DNA of 64,000 nucleotides from Solirubrobacter sp963792915 (GCA_963792915.1 CAWBYD010000005.1:1-64000), one strand, 5' to 3'. Shown: positions 33,678 through 42,760, numbered from the stretch's first letter. Translations and numbers: made by a program. The notes: a model not told the origin generated them from the letters alone.

Positions 33678-35686
33678 GCCTCCAGACCTACGGCTGGCTG
33701 ATCCTGATCTTCCCGCTGGCCGGGGCGATCCTGATCGGGCTGACCTTCCGGGCGCTGCCGCAGCGCGTGCACGGCGCGATCGGCGTGCTCGCGATCCTGC
33801 TCGCCTTCCTCAGCGCGGTCGGCGCGTTCTTCGCGCTGCAGGACCGCGCCGAGGACTCCAAGCAGGTGGTGTCGGTCGCCTGGGACTACGCCAACACGCT
33901 CGGGCTCGACATCCAGCTCTCGATCCTGATCGACCCGCTGAGCATCTTCATGGCGCTCGTGGTGTCCGGCGTCTCGACGCTGATCCACGTCTACTCGGTC
34001 GCCTACATGGGCGGCGACCGCGGCTACTCGCGCTTCTTCGCCTACCTGAACTTCTTCGTGTTCAGCATGTTGCTGCTGGTGATGGCGGGGAACTTCTTCT
34101 TCCTCATCGTCGGCTGGGCGTTCGTCGGCGCGGCGTCGTACTTCCTGATCTCGTTCTGGTACCGGCGGGCGACCGCGACCGCGGCGGGCATCAAGGCGTT
34201 CGTCATCAACGTGCTCGGCGACGTCGGATTGGTGCTCGGCACGTTCTTCGTGTTCCGCGGCGTGCACACGCTGGACTTCCTGAAGGCGTTCGACCGCCTG
34301 GACGCCGCGTTCACGGTCAATCAGGGCTCGCTGGTCGCCGGCTGCATCCTGCTGCTGGTCGGCGCGTTCGCCAAGTCCGCCCAGGTGCCGCTGCACACGT
34401 GGCTCCCGGACGCCATGGAGGGCCCGACGCCGGTCAGCGCGCTGATCCACGCCGCCACGATGGTGACCGCCGGCGTGTACCTGATCGCGCGCCTGCACCC
34501 GCTGTTCGAGCGCGCGCCGGCCGCCGCCTCGGTCGGCGCGATCGTCGGCGCGGTCACGCTCTGCGTCGCGGCGACGATCGGCCTCGTGGTGACCGACCTC
34601 AAGCGGGTGATCGCCTACTCGACGATGTCCCAGATCGGCTACATGATCATGGGCGTCTCGTCGGCCGCCTACGCCGCGGGCCTGTTCCACCTGATGACGC
34701 ACGCGTTCTTCAAGGCGCTGCTGTTCATGGCCGCCGGCTCGGTGATCTCGGCGATGGGCGGCATCCAGGACCTCAACCGCATGTCGGGCTTCCGCAAGGC
34801 GATGCCGTTCACGTACCTGTGCATGATCGTCGGCGGCCTGGCGCTGTCGGGCGTGCCGCCGTTCTCGGGCGCGTTCTCGAAGGACGAGATCATCGCGCTG
34901 GAGTTCGACCGCGGGGGCTGGCACTCGATCCTCGGCGTGGCCGGCTACCTGGGCGCGTTCCTGACCGCCGCGTACACGTTCCGGATGATCTTCCGCGCCT
35001 TCCACGGCGAGCCGTGCGAGGAGGCGCGCGAGCTCGAGGGCGGGCATCTCTACCACGCCCCGGAGCCGACCAACCCGGCCACCGGCGAGGTCGAGGACAC
35101 CGACGTCGGCTTCCCCGGCCCCGAGCACCACATCGCCGAGCGGGCGGGCGCGATGCGCGTCGCGATGGGCTCGCTGGCCGTGCTGGCGATCGTCGGCGGC
35201 TTCCTGCAGATCCCGGGCGTGGACTCGTCGATCCATAAGTTCCTCGAGCCGACGTTCGCGGACTCTTCGCTCTACGGGCAGCTCGAGCCGTCGGTCGGGA
35301 CGCAGTGGATCGGGTTGATCATCGGCGGCGCGATCGGGCTCGCGGGCATCTTCCTCGCCTACCAGCTGTGGGTCGTCTCGCCGGAGCGGCCGAAGGCGAT
35401 CCAGGCGCGCTTCGGCGCGCTGCACACGTTCTTCGTCAACAAGTGGTACTTCGACGAGGCGATCGACGCGCTGTTCGTGCGGCCTGCCGCCTGGACCGGC
35501 CGCTTCGCCAACACCACATTCGACCGCCTGTTCGTCAACGGCCTGCTGATCGGCGGCGCGACCGGGATCATCGGCACGCTCTCGCGCGCCGTCCGCTCGA
35601 TCCAATCGGGCTACCTGCGGTACTACGCAGCGTTGCTGGTGGTCGGAGTGACCGGCCTGGGCGCCTACTTCCTGATCTCGGCATGA
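33674..35686 (+). CDS. nuoL: NADH-quinone oxidoreductase subunit L
   Basis: A 670-residue antiporter-like proton-pumping subunit. The core motifs are GWAFVGAASYFLISFWY (normally GWExVGLxSYxLIxFW), KSAQVPLHTWLPDAMEGPTP, LIHAATMVTAGVYLI and HLMTHAFFKALLFMAAG. The C-terminal lateral helix region is present. The position equivalent to the conserved Glu of GWEGVG reads Ala (GWAFVG), which is worth checking. It overlaps nuoM in an ATGA. Confidence 0.96.
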   Translation: MSLQTYGWLILIFPLAGAILIGLTFRALPQRVHGAIGVLAILLAFLSAVGAFFALQDRAEDSKQVVSVAWDYANTLGLDIQLSILIDPLSIFMALVVSGVSTLIHVYSVAYMGGDRGYSRFFAYLNFFVFSMLLLVMAGNFFFLIVGWAFVGAASYFLISFWYRRATATAAGIKAFVINVLGDVGLVLGTFFVFRGVHTLDFLKAFDRLDAAFTVNQGSLVAGCILLLVGAFAKSAQVPLHTWLPDAMEGPTPVSALIHAATMVTAGVYLIARLHPLFERAPAAASVGAIVGAVTLCVAATIGLVVTDLKRVIAYSTMSQIGYMIMGVSSAAYAAGLFHLMTHAFFKALLFMAAGSVISAMGGIQDLNRMSGFRKAMPFTYLCMIVGGLALSGVPPFSGAFSKDEIIALEFDRGGWHSILGVAGYLGAFLTAAYTFRMIFRAFHGEPCEEARELEGGHLYHAPEPTNPATGEVEDTDVGFPGPEHHIAERAGAMRVAMGSLAVLAIVGGFLQIPGVDSSIHKFLEPTFADSSLYGQLEPSVGTQWIGLIIGGAIGLAGIFLAYQLWVVSPERPKAIQARFGALHTFFVNKWYFDEAIDALFVRPAAWTGRFANTTFDRLFVNGLLIGGATGIIGTLSRAVRSIQSGYLRYYAALLVVGVTGLGAYFLISA

Positions 35687-37161
35687 GCATCTCACTGACC
35701 ATCCTCGTCTTCTGGCCGCTGGTCTTCGGACTGCTCGCCGGGCTCTTCGCCCCGTCCTCGGCCGCGCCGTTCACGCTGCTCGTCGGCACGATCGTGCCGC
35801 TCGGCTACGCGATCCTCCTGATCGCGGACTTCGACACGGCGGCGCGCGGGCTCCAGCACCTGACCGACGACAAGTGGATCCCGGAGCTCGGCATCCGCTA
35901 CAAGCTCGGCATCGACGGGCTCAACCTGTGGCTCGTCACGCTGACGTCGGTGGTCGCCACCGCGTCGGCGCTCTGGCTCGTGGTGCGCCCTCCGGAGCGC
36001 CCGAAGCTCTTTGCGTTCCACTTCGGGCTCGGCGAGACGGCGGTGCTGGGCGCGTTCGTCGCGCAGGACCTGGCGCTGTTCGTCCTGTTCTTCGACCTGA
36101 TGCTCGTGCCGTTCTACTTCCTGGTCGGCCAGTGGGGCGGGCCGGACCGGATCCCGGCGGCGCTGAAGATGGTCGTCTACACGCTCGTCGGGTCGCTGCT
36201 GATGCTCGCGGGCGCGGTCGCGACCGCGGTGCTGACAGCCGACCAGACCGGCGGCCACATCACGTTCGTGTTCAGCGATCTCCAGCGCCATGTGCTGCCC
36301 GAGGGCACGCAGAAGTGGATCTTCGTGACGTTCGCGCTGGCGTTCCTGATCAAGATGCCGTCGTTCCCGTTCCACGGCTGGATGCCGGACGCCTATCGGA
36401 CGATGCCGCTGCCGGCGCTGGCGTTCTTCTCGGGCGTCGTCTCGAAGGTCGCCGCCTACGGGCTGCTGCGGATCGTGCTGCCGCTGTTCCCCGCGGCGAC
36501 GCAGGACTACCAGATGATCCTGCTGATCCTGGCGCTGGTCTCGATCCTCTACGGGTCGCTGCAGGCGTTCACGCAGACGAACGCGCGGCTGATCCTCGGC
36601 TACTCGTCGGTCGCCCAACTCGGGTTCATCACGCTGGGGATCTTCGCCATCGACGGCTCGGCGCAGGGCGCGCAGGGCGCGCTGCTGCAGGCGGTCAACC
36701 ACGGGCTCGTGGTGGCGCCGCTGTTCTTCGTGGTCGCGCTGCTGGCCGAGCGCGCCGGCGGCTCGGAGGACATCCGCGACTACGGCGGGATCGCGTTCCG
36801 CGCCCCGGTGCTCGCGTCGCTGTTCCTGATCTGCGTGCTCGCGACGCTGGCGATGCCCGGCTCGGCCAACTTCGCGGGCGAGTTCCTGATCCTGATCGGC
36901 GTCTTCAACTCCAAGCTCGCGATCGCGATCATCGCGTCGACCGGCGTGGTGCTGGCGTCGGTCTACGCGCTGCGCATCTACATCCGCTCGATGCACAACC
37001 GGGTGGGGCCGAAGGTCAACTCGTTCGACCTGTCGCTGCGCGACGGGCTCGTGCTGGTGCCGCTGGTGCTGGCGATCATCGCGTTCGCGCTGTATCCCCA
37101 GCTGGCGCTGGACTCCGGTGAGCAGGCGATCAAGACGACGGTGGCGGCGGTGGGCAAGTGA
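35683..37161 (+). CDS. nuoM: NADH-quinone oxidoreductase subunit M
   Basis: A 492-residue antiporter-like pumping subunit. DLALFVLFFDLMLVPFYFLV matches the helix with the key Glu region, where the usual LFFExxLIPM reads LFFDLMLVPF, a conservative Asp. KMPSFPFHGWMPDAYRTMPLP, SSVAQLGFITLGIF and QAVNHGLVVAPLFFV follow. ATG 35683 overlaps nuoL, and the stop overlaps nuoN by one base. Confidence 0.96.
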   Translation: MSISLTILVFWPLVFGLLAGLFAPSSAAPFTLLVGTIVPLGYAILLIADFDTAARGLQHLTDDKWIPELGIRYKLGIDGLNLWLVTLTSVVATASALWLVVRPPERPKLFAFHFGLGETAVLGAFVAQDLALFVLFFDLMLVPFYFLVGQWGGPDRIPAALKMVVYTLVGSLLMLAGAVATAVLTADQTGGHITFVFSDLQRHVLPEGTQKWIFVTFALAFLIKMPSFPFHGWMPDAYRTMPLPALAFFSGVVSKVAAYGLLRIVLPLFPAATQDYQMILLILALVSILYGSLQAFTQTNARLILGYSSVAQLGFITLGIFAIDGSAQGAQGALLQAVNHGLVVAPLFFVVALLAERAGGSEDIRDYGGIAFRAPVLASLFLICVLATLAMPGSANFAGEFLILIGVFNSKLAIAIIASTGVVLASVYALRIYIRSMHNRVGPKVNSFDLSLRDGLVLVPLVLAIIAFALYPQLALDSGEQAIKTTVAAVGK

Positions 37162-38720
37162 TGATCGCGACGGTGCACGGACCCAAGCTCGACTGGGCGG
37201 CGCTGTCGCCCGCCGTGGCGCTGGTCGGCGGCGCGTGCATCGTGCTGCTGGTCGGCCTCGCGCGCTCGTCGTTCATCCGCACGCAGGTGGTGCCGTTCCT
37301 CGCGCTGGCCACGCTGCTGACGGCCGGCGGGCTGATCATCTGGCAGTGGGACGCGCAGGTGTCCACCGCGGCCGCGGCGCTGGAGATCGACAACCTGACG
37401 CTGATCCTGACCGCGATCTTCGTCGTCGGCGGGATCGGGGCGGTGCTCCTCTCGTGGCGGTCGCTGGCCGCGGTCGAGGCCGGTGAGGGCGAGTACTACG
37501 CGCTCCTGTTGACGTCGATCCTCGGCATGTTCGTGCTGGTGGCGGCGACCGACCTGGTCGTGCTGTTCATCGGCTTCGAGCTGCTCTCGATCCCGCTCTA
37601 CGTGCTGTGCGCCACCCACATGCGGCGCGAGCACTCGCTCGAGTCGGGCCTGAAGTACCTGATCATCGGGTCGGTCGGATCGGCGACGCTGCTGTACGGG
37701 CTCGCGCTGCTCTACGGCGCGACCGGCGCGACGAACTACGCCGGGATCGCTTCCGCCGCCGCGTCGGTCTCGCACGACGTGCTGTTCCTGACCGGCGTCG
37801 CGCTGGTGCTGGCGGGGCTGGCGTTCAAGGCGTCGGTGGCGCCGTTCCATCAGTGGACGCCGGACGTCTACGAGGGCGCGCCGACGCCGATCACGGGCTT
37901 CATGGCGGTCGCGACCAAGGCGGCCGCGTTCGGCGTGCTGCTGCGGCTCTTCGACGTCGCGCTGATCGACGCGTCGACCACCTGGGCGCCGGCCTTCGCG
38001 ACGCTGGCCGTGATCACGATCATCGTCGGCAACGTGGGCGCGATCGGGCAGTCCTCGCTCAAGCGCATGCTCGCCTACTCGAGCATCGCGCAGGCCGGGT
38101 ACATGCTCGCGGGCCTGATCGTGACGACGCCGCTCGGCGTCTCGGCGACCGTGTTCTACCTCGGCGCGTACGTGCTGATGAACGTCGCGGCGTTCGCGGT
38201 GATCACGGCGCGCGAGCGCGAGGCCGGCCTCGGCGACGACATCTCCTCGCTCTACGGGCTCGGCGCGGACCGGCCGTGGCTGGCGTGGCCGATGACGATC
38301 GCGATGCTCGCGCTGGCCGGGTTCCCGGCGACGGCCGGCTTCTTCGGCAAGCTCCAGCTGATCCGCGCGGCGGTCGGCAACGGCTACGCGTGGCTCGGCA
38401 TCGTGATCGTGCTCGGCTCCGCCGTCTCGCTCGTGTACTACCTGCGCGTGGTCGCGGCGGTGTGGATGCGCTCGCCGTCCGAGGCGCCGGCGCCGCTGGT
38501 GCGCGCGCGTCCGGTGATCGCGGGCGGGTCGGTCGAGGCCGACGACCAGGCGCGCGCCGCCGGCGTCGAGCCCGGTGCGCTGTTCGCCCGCCGCTTTCAG
38601 CCCGAAGTGATCTTCGTCGCGCTCGTCTGCGCAACGCTCACCGTCGCGCTCGGCCTCTACCCCGAGCCGCTCTTCAATCTCGCCAAGGACGCCGGCGCGG
38701 CCCTGACGTCGCTGGTGTAG
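37161..38720 (+). CDS. nuoN: NADH-quinone oxidoreductase subunit N
   Basis: A 519-residue antiporter-like pumping subunit and last gene of the operon. Motifs are LVVLFIGFELLSIPLYVLC, ESGLKYLIIGSVGSATLLYG, FKASVAPFHQWTPDVYEGAP and RMLAYSSIAQAGYMLAGL. A hydrophilic insert of about 45 residues (SEAPAPLVRARPVIAGGSVE and on) precedes the final helix, longer than in E. coli. ATG 37161 is chosen over GTG 37158; both fit the TGATG junction. A terminator follows. Confidence 0.96.
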   Translation: MIATVHGPKLDWAALSPAVALVGGACIVLLVGLARSSFIRTQVVPFLALATLLTAGGLIIWQWDAQVSTAAAALEIDNLTLILTAIFVVGGIGAVLLSWRSLAAVEAGEGEYYALLLTSILGMFVLVAATDLVVLFIGFELLSIPLYVLCATHMRREHSLESGLKYLIIGSVGSATLLYGLALLYGATGATNYAGIASAAASVSHDVLFLTGVALVLAGLAFKASVAPFHQWTPDVYEGAPTPITGFMAVATKAAAFGVLLRLFDVALIDASTTWAPAFATLAVITIIVGNVGAIGQSSLKRMLAYSSIAQAGYMLAGLIVTTPLGVSATVFYLGAYVLMNVAAFAVITAREREAGLGDDISSLYGLGADRPWLAWPMTIAMLALAGFPATAGFFGKLQLIRAAVGNGYAWLGIVIVLGSAVSLVYYLRVVAAVWMRSPSEAPAPLVRARPVIAGGSVEADDQARAAGVEPGALFARRFQPEVIFVALVCATLTVALGLYPEPLFNLAKDAGAALTSLV

Positions 38721-38741
38721 CGCCGCCCGCCCGCCCGCGCT

Positions 38742-38808
38742 GCTCGCCGCCGCGGCGCGACCTCGCGGCCGCCGCACAACTCTTCGCGGCGCGGGGGGCG
38801 AGCTTTTT
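38742..38808 (+). terminator. Rho-independent terminator after nuo operon
   Basis: GCTCGCC at 38742-38748 pairs with GGCGAGC at 38797-38803, followed at once by TTTTT (38804-38808). The enclosed 48 bases are very GC-rich and can fold into further stems. It begins 21 bases after the nuoN stop. This is one of the few classical T-run terminators in this GC-rich window. Confidence 0.75.
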
Positions 38809-38820
38809 CGAGCGGCGCCT

Positions 38821-40017
38821 ATGGGGGGTGTGGACCATGCCCACCACACCCCCATCGCCGGCCAGGCGAGCGTGGAGTACATCGCCGTCATCGCCCTCGT
38901 GGCGGCACTGTTCGCGTTCGCTCTGCCGGCGGTGGGTGGGCCAGACCTCCCGCGGGCGGTCGAGCAGAACGTCCGGCTCGGCATCTGCGTCGTCGCGGGT
39001 GACATCTGCGGGCCGAAGTCCGCGCGGGCCGCCGGCGTCGCGCCGTGCACGCTCAACTCGCGCACGGACGGGCGCGCGGTCGGTCTCTCCATCCTCAGCG
39101 TCGACCTGGGGGGCAACGAGACGCTGACGGTCGCCCCGCAGTCGGACGGCAGCGTCAACGTGAGCGTCGGCGCCGGCGTCTCCGCGGGCGGGTCCGCCGG
39201 GCTGGGCGAGGACCTCACGGAGGGCCCGGTCGCGTTCTCGATCGGGGCCGGCGGCTCCGTCGGCGCGCGCTTCCAGGCCGCCCGCGGGTGGAGCTTCCCC
39301 GACCGCGCCAGCGCCCAGCGGTTCCTGGACGCGCTTCCCCACAGCGTGAGCTCGGCGCGCTTTCCTCCGGCCTGGAACTCCGGCGACCTCAACGGCGACG
39401 TGTCGGCCGGGGCGGGGATCTACGCGGGCAGCGAGGACAGCAGCGCCGACCTCGCCGGGCTGGCCAGCTCGGCCTCGGGCGTGCTCGGCGTGCGCCGCGC
39501 TCGCGACGGGACGGTCACGATCTACGGCCGCGCGTCGTTCGAGCTCGTCGACGCGTCGGTCCCGCTCCTCTCGTCGATCGGCCCGGGCCGCCACGACTAC
39601 TCGATCGAGACGTCGTTCGTGCACGGCGCTGCGCGCGAGCTCGTGTTCCGCGCCGCGGCCCCCTCAGAGCGCGGGAACCGCGTGACCGACACCGTCGTCC
39701 ACCTCGACCTGCGCGATCCGGCGAATCTCGCGCTCGCCCGCGCGATGCTCCAGGCGCGCACGCCCGCGGCACTGTCGAGGGCGGGCTCGGCGGTCGTGCA
39801 GCGCGCGCGGGCGGCGGGCGTGATCGAGCGCTCGGTCTCGGACCTCAACGACGTCTCGTACACCGCATCCGGGGACATCAAGCTCGGCCTGCAGTTCGGT
39901 GGCTCCTACAAGCGCATCAAGGTGCGCAAGAACCTCGTCCACGCGTCGGCCTGGGTCAACGGCTCCGGCGAGCTCGACCGCTATGACTGCGAACACCCCG
40001 TCAGCGCAGGTGGTTAG
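38821..40017 (+). CDS. Large protein with prepilin-type (TadE/Flp-like) N-terminus
   Basis: A 398-residue protein. Its N-terminus HHTPIAGQASVEYIAVIALV has the pattern of class III prepilins: Gly before the cleavage point, Glu-Tyr five residues on, then a hydrophobic helix to about residue 40. After it comes about 350 residues of beta-rich, Ser/Gly-rich domain with two early Cys pairs (ICVVAGDICG, PC). No tad, pil or prepilin peptidase genes are in the window. It may be a pseudopilin-anchored surface protein. The start at ATG 38821 lacks a clear ribosome binding site. The 3' end overlaps the VOC gene by 17 bases. Confidence 0.68.
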   Translation: MGGVDHAHHTPIAGQASVEYIAVIALVAALFAFALPAVGGPDLPRAVEQNVRLGICVVAGDICGPKSARAAGVAPCTLNSRTDGRAVGLSILSVDLGGNETLTVAPQSDGSVNVSVGAGVSAGGSAGLGEDLTEGPVAFSIGAGGSVGARFQAARGWSFPDRASAQRFLDALPHSVSSARFPPAWNSGDLNGDVSAGAGIYAGSEDSSADLAGLASSASGVLGVRRARDGTVTIYGRASFELVDASVPLLSSIGPGRHDYSIETSFVHGAARELVFRAAAPSERGNRVTDTVVHLDLRDPANLALARAMLQARTPAALSRAGSAVVQRARAAGVIERSVSDLNDVSYTASGDIKLGLQFGGSYKRIKVRKNLVHASAWVNGSGELDRYDCEHPVSAGG

Positions 40018-40399
40018 CCACGTCCCACGTCCACAGCTCCACGACGTTGCCGTCCGGATCGTCGGCGTAGACGGCGCGCGACGCCTCATACGTCGCGAAG
40101 TCGTGCTCCTCGACCTGCAGGCCGGCGCTGCGCAGCCGCTGCACGGCGTCGTCGTAGTGCTCCTCGGGCAGGTGCATCGCGAAGTGCACGTGGATCCCGC
40201 CGCGCCCGCGCGCGAGACCGACCTGCGGCCGCCACAGGCCGATCCGCGTGCGCTCGCCGGCCATGACCCAGACCGCACCGCGATCCGCCCAGCGCTCCAC
40301 GACGGGAAGGCCGAGGATCCCCGCGTAGAACGCCTCCGCGGCGTCGAGGTCCACCACTTCGAGCACCAGTTCGCTGACACCGGTCACCGGAATTCCCAT
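40001..40399 (-). CDS. VOC-family (glyoxalase/dioxygenase fold) protein
   Basis: A 132-residue single-module VOC protein from ATG 40399; GTG 40417 would add six residues. ELVLEVVDLDAAEAFYAGIL is the first beta-alpha unit. GIHVHFAMHLPEEHYDDAVQ carries likely metal His residues, and VYADDPDGNVVELWTWD ends with the conserved metal Glu in VVELW. Such proteins are glyoxalases, ring-cleaving dioxygenases or antibiotic-binding proteins; the substrate cannot be told. Confidence 0.85.
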   Translation of the reverse strand: MGIPVTGVSELVLEVVDLDAAEAFYAGILGLPVVERWADRGAVWVMAGERTRIGLWRPQVGLARGRGGIHVHFAMHLPEEHYDDAVQRLRSAGLQVEEHDFATYEASRAVYADDPDGNVVELWTWDVANHLR

Positions 40400-40545
40400 G
40401 CGCACATGATCGTCCACCTGCGGCGCGAGTGGGCGTGTCCGGAAGTACGGCGTATCGCCGGCGAATGCACGGGTCGTCGCTGCCCGCGGCGGACGCCGCT
40501 CGCATACTGGTGGTACGTGTGCGGCGGCCGCCGCCCGGCAGCGTC

Positions 40546-40624
40546 GCGAGCGAAGCGGTGGCGAACGCCAGCGAGACAGTGGGCCCGCCGGCGAGCGAAG
40601 CGGTGGCGAGCGTTAGCGAGACAG
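40546..40624 (+). repeat. Tandem 34-base direct repeat upstream of thyX-like gene
   Basis: Two units, 40546-40579 and 40591-40624, differ at three positions and start 45 bases apart. Each begins GCGAGCGAAGCGGTGGCGA and ends AGCGAGACAG. They lie in the roughly 260-base gap before the ThyX-like gene, ending 38 bases before its GTG. They are spaced about four helical turns apart, so they could be protein-binding sites, or simply a local duplication. Confidence 0.6.
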
Positions 40625-40662
40625 AGTCGTTCTGACGGACGCGTCCACTAGAGTCGGCCGCC

Positions 40663-42213
40663 GTGTTCGAGCAGTTCAGCGCAGACGAGCGCGCGCGCCT
40701 CGCGCCCCACTTCACCGATCTCGACGGGCCGGTGTTCGCGGTCGTCAACCTCCCGGAGACCGTCAAGGCCGCGCTGTTCGCGCGCTACTCGCGGTATCCC
40801 GGCACCCTGCGGCGGCTCTTCCTCGATGAGTTCGCGGACTCGCTGCCGGCGGTCGACGTCGCGGCCCACGGCGAGGAGGGGGCTCGCGCCGCGCGCCTGT
40901 TCGAGACCATCTTCGTCGGCTACGGCGACGACTCGGTGGCGCAGCTCGGCGGCGCCCACGTCGCCTGCGAGTGGGTCTCCAACGTGCTGACCAAGGTGCT
41001 GCAGCGCCCGCGGCTCGCCGCATACCTGGAGCAGTCGACCCGCTACATCGCCTATGACGCGCCGATGCCCGGCGGCGGCTTTCGCTACCACCGCGAGCAC
41101 GCGTTCGGACCGGCCTACGAGGCGGCCATGGACGCGGTGTTCAGCGCCTACTCGGAGTCGCTCCCGCGCGTGCGCGCCTGGGTCGACGCGGCGTTCGAGG
41201 GCGATCCGTCGCCGGCGCGCACGCGCGCCATCAACGCCAAGGCGCTGGATCTGCTGCGCGGGCTGCTGCCCGCGGCGTCGCTTTCGCACATGGGGATCTA
41301 TGCGAGCGGCCAGTCGTACGAGCAGTTGATCCTCCACCTGCTCGCGCACCCGCTGCCCGAGGCGCGCGTATGCGGCGAAGGGATGCTGACCGCCGTCAAG
41401 GGCGTGATGCCGAGCTTCGTCGCCCGCGTCGAGCGCGCCGGGCGCGGCGACGTCTGGATCGACTACCTGCGGGCGCGCCGCTCCGCCGAGCTCGACTGGA
41501 CGGCCCGCCTGGGACTGGATCGCGACGAGGGCGCCGGCAACGGTTCCTCGGTGCGGCTCCTGCACGTCGACGGCGACGAGGATCGCCTGCTCGCCGCGCT
41601 GCTGTTCGAGGCGGCCGGGACGGCCGAGGAGCGCACGCTGGAGGCCATCCGCGGGTTGGACGCCGGCGAGCGCGAGCGGATGCTGGCCGACCTGGTCGGC
41701 GAGCGCGCGAACCGCCGCCACCGCCCGGGGCGTGGGTTCGAGGCGCTCCGCTTCCGCTTCGAGATCGTCTCCGACTACGGCGCGTTCCGCGACCTGCAGC
41801 GCCACCGCATGCTGACCGTGCAGTGGCAGGCGTTCGGCCCCGACCTCGGCGCCGACGTGCCGGAGGAGGTCACCGCGGCGGGGTGCGGCGACGCGTATGA
41901 GCGCGCACTCGAGCGCTCGCGCACCGAGTACGCGCGGCTGGCGGACGCCGGGCTGGCCGCTGCGGCGCCCTACGCGCTCTGCCTCGGCTACCGCATCCGC
42001 TACATCCTCGATCTCGACGCCCGCGAGGCGATGCAGCTGATCGAATTGCGCTCGGCCCGTGAGGGCCACGCGAGCTACCGCGCGGTCGCGCAGGAGATGC
42101 ACCGGGCGATCGCGCGCGTCCACCCCGCGGTGGCCGGCGCGATGAAGCACGTCGACCACAGCGCCGAGCCGCGCCTCGAGCGCATCCTCGCCGAGATCCG
42201 CAGCGCCGCGTGA
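40663..42213 (+). CDS. Double-length ThyX-like protein (FAD-dependent thymidylate synthase family)
   Basis: A 516-residue protein, about twice the normal ThyX length. Each half looks like a ThyX domain. The first has VGYGDDSVAQLGGAHVACEW and, near residues 115-128, RPRLAAYLEQSTRY. The second has, near 380, QRHRMLTVQWQAFG and later YALCLGYRIRYILDLDAREA, MQLIELRSAREGHASYR and a final QEMHRAI helix. The ThyX signature RHRxxSxNExSxRY is split: the first half keeps E, S, R, Y and the second keeps RHR. ThyX makes dTMP from dUMP with FAD, NADPH and methylene-folate. Whether this fused form is a synthase or has another role is not settled by the sequence. Start is GTG 40663. Confidence 0.78.
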   Translation: MFEQFSADERARLAPHFTDLDGPVFAVVNLPETVKAALFARYSRYPGTLRRLFLDEFADSLPAVDVAAHGEEGARAARLFETIFVGYGDDSVAQLGGAHVACEWVSNVLTKVLQRPRLAAYLEQSTRYIAYDAPMPGGGFRYHREHAFGPAYEAAMDAVFSAYSESLPRVRAWVDAAFEGDPSPARTRAINAKALDLLRGLLPAASLSHMGIYASGQSYEQLILHLLAHPLPEARVCGEGMLTAVKGVMPSFVARVERAGRGDVWIDYLRARRSAELDWTARLGLDRDEGAGNGSSVRLLHVDGDEDRLLAALLFEAAGTAEERTLEAIRGLDAGERERMLADLVGERANRRHRPGRGFEALRFRFEIVSDYGAFRDLQRHRMLTVQWQAFGPDLGADVPEEVTAAGCGDAYERALERSRTEYARLADAGLAAAAPYALCLGYRIRYILDLDAREAMQLIELRSAREGHASYRAVAQEMHRAIARVHPAVAGAMKHVDHSAEPRLERILAEIRSAA

Positions 42214-42267
42214 GCGAAGCGCCGTAGCGGAGGGCGCGCCGCGGCCGGGCGTGGCATGCTCGAACGC

Positions 42268-42648
42268 ATGGCGCAGCTGATCACCGACGGCGGCGAGCTC
42301 GTCCTGCGTCTGTCGGCGCTCGAGAAGTTGGGCGCGCTGCACGGCGACATCCATGTGCCGCTCGCCGCGGTCGAGCGCGTCGCCCGCCTGGAGCGCGGCT
42401 TCTCCGCGCTGCGCGGCGTCCGCGCACCCGGGACCGGCTTCCCCCGCGTGATCGCGCTGGGAACGTGGCGCAGCACCGGCGGCCGCGACTTCGCCGCGAT
42501 CCACCGCGGCCGCCCCGCGCTCGTGGTCGACCTGCGCGACCAGCCGTTCCGCCGGCTCGTCGTGTCGGTCGACGACCCCGACGCGACCGCGGCGCGGCTG
42601 CTCGCCGCCCGCGAGGGGCGGGGCGACGTCGCGCCGAGCGGCGCCTGA
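42268..42648 (+). CDS. Small actinobacterial conserved protein, function unknown
   Basis: A 126-residue soluble protein from ATG 42268 (an ATG at 42256 is in frame and possible). The layout is beta-rich: LVLRLSALEKLGALHGDIHV, VPLAAVERVARLERGFSAL, VRAPGTGFPRVIALGTWRS, then FAAIHRGRPALVVDL and RLVVSVDDPDATAARLL. This resembles a PH-like domain often found in actinobacteria, without known activity. It lies 54 bases after the ThyX-like gene. Confidence 0.75.
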   Translation: MAQLITDGGELVLRLSALEKLGALHGDIHVPLAAVERVARLERGFSALRGVRAPGTGFPRVIALGTWRSTGGRDFAAIHRGRPALVVDLRDQPFRRLVVSVDDPDATAARLLAAREGRGDVAPSGA

Positions 42649-42760
42649 CCGCCCGCCGCAAGGGCGCCGGCCACGTCGCGCCGAGCGGCGCCGCACCGAC
42701 CGCGGGCGATGCCGGCGAGCGCCGCCGCGGGCGGCCTCGCCTCGCGGCGCCCCGCGACGG

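Noticed and set aside
33668..39392. Very long minus-strand frames opposite nuoL, nuoM and nuoN
   Set aside because: Composition is Arg/Asp/His-rich and repetitive, lacking motifs. The plus-strand subunits are complete.
40546..40624. CRISPR array
   Set aside because: Only two units, imperfect, with a spacer of 11 bases and no cas gene in the window.
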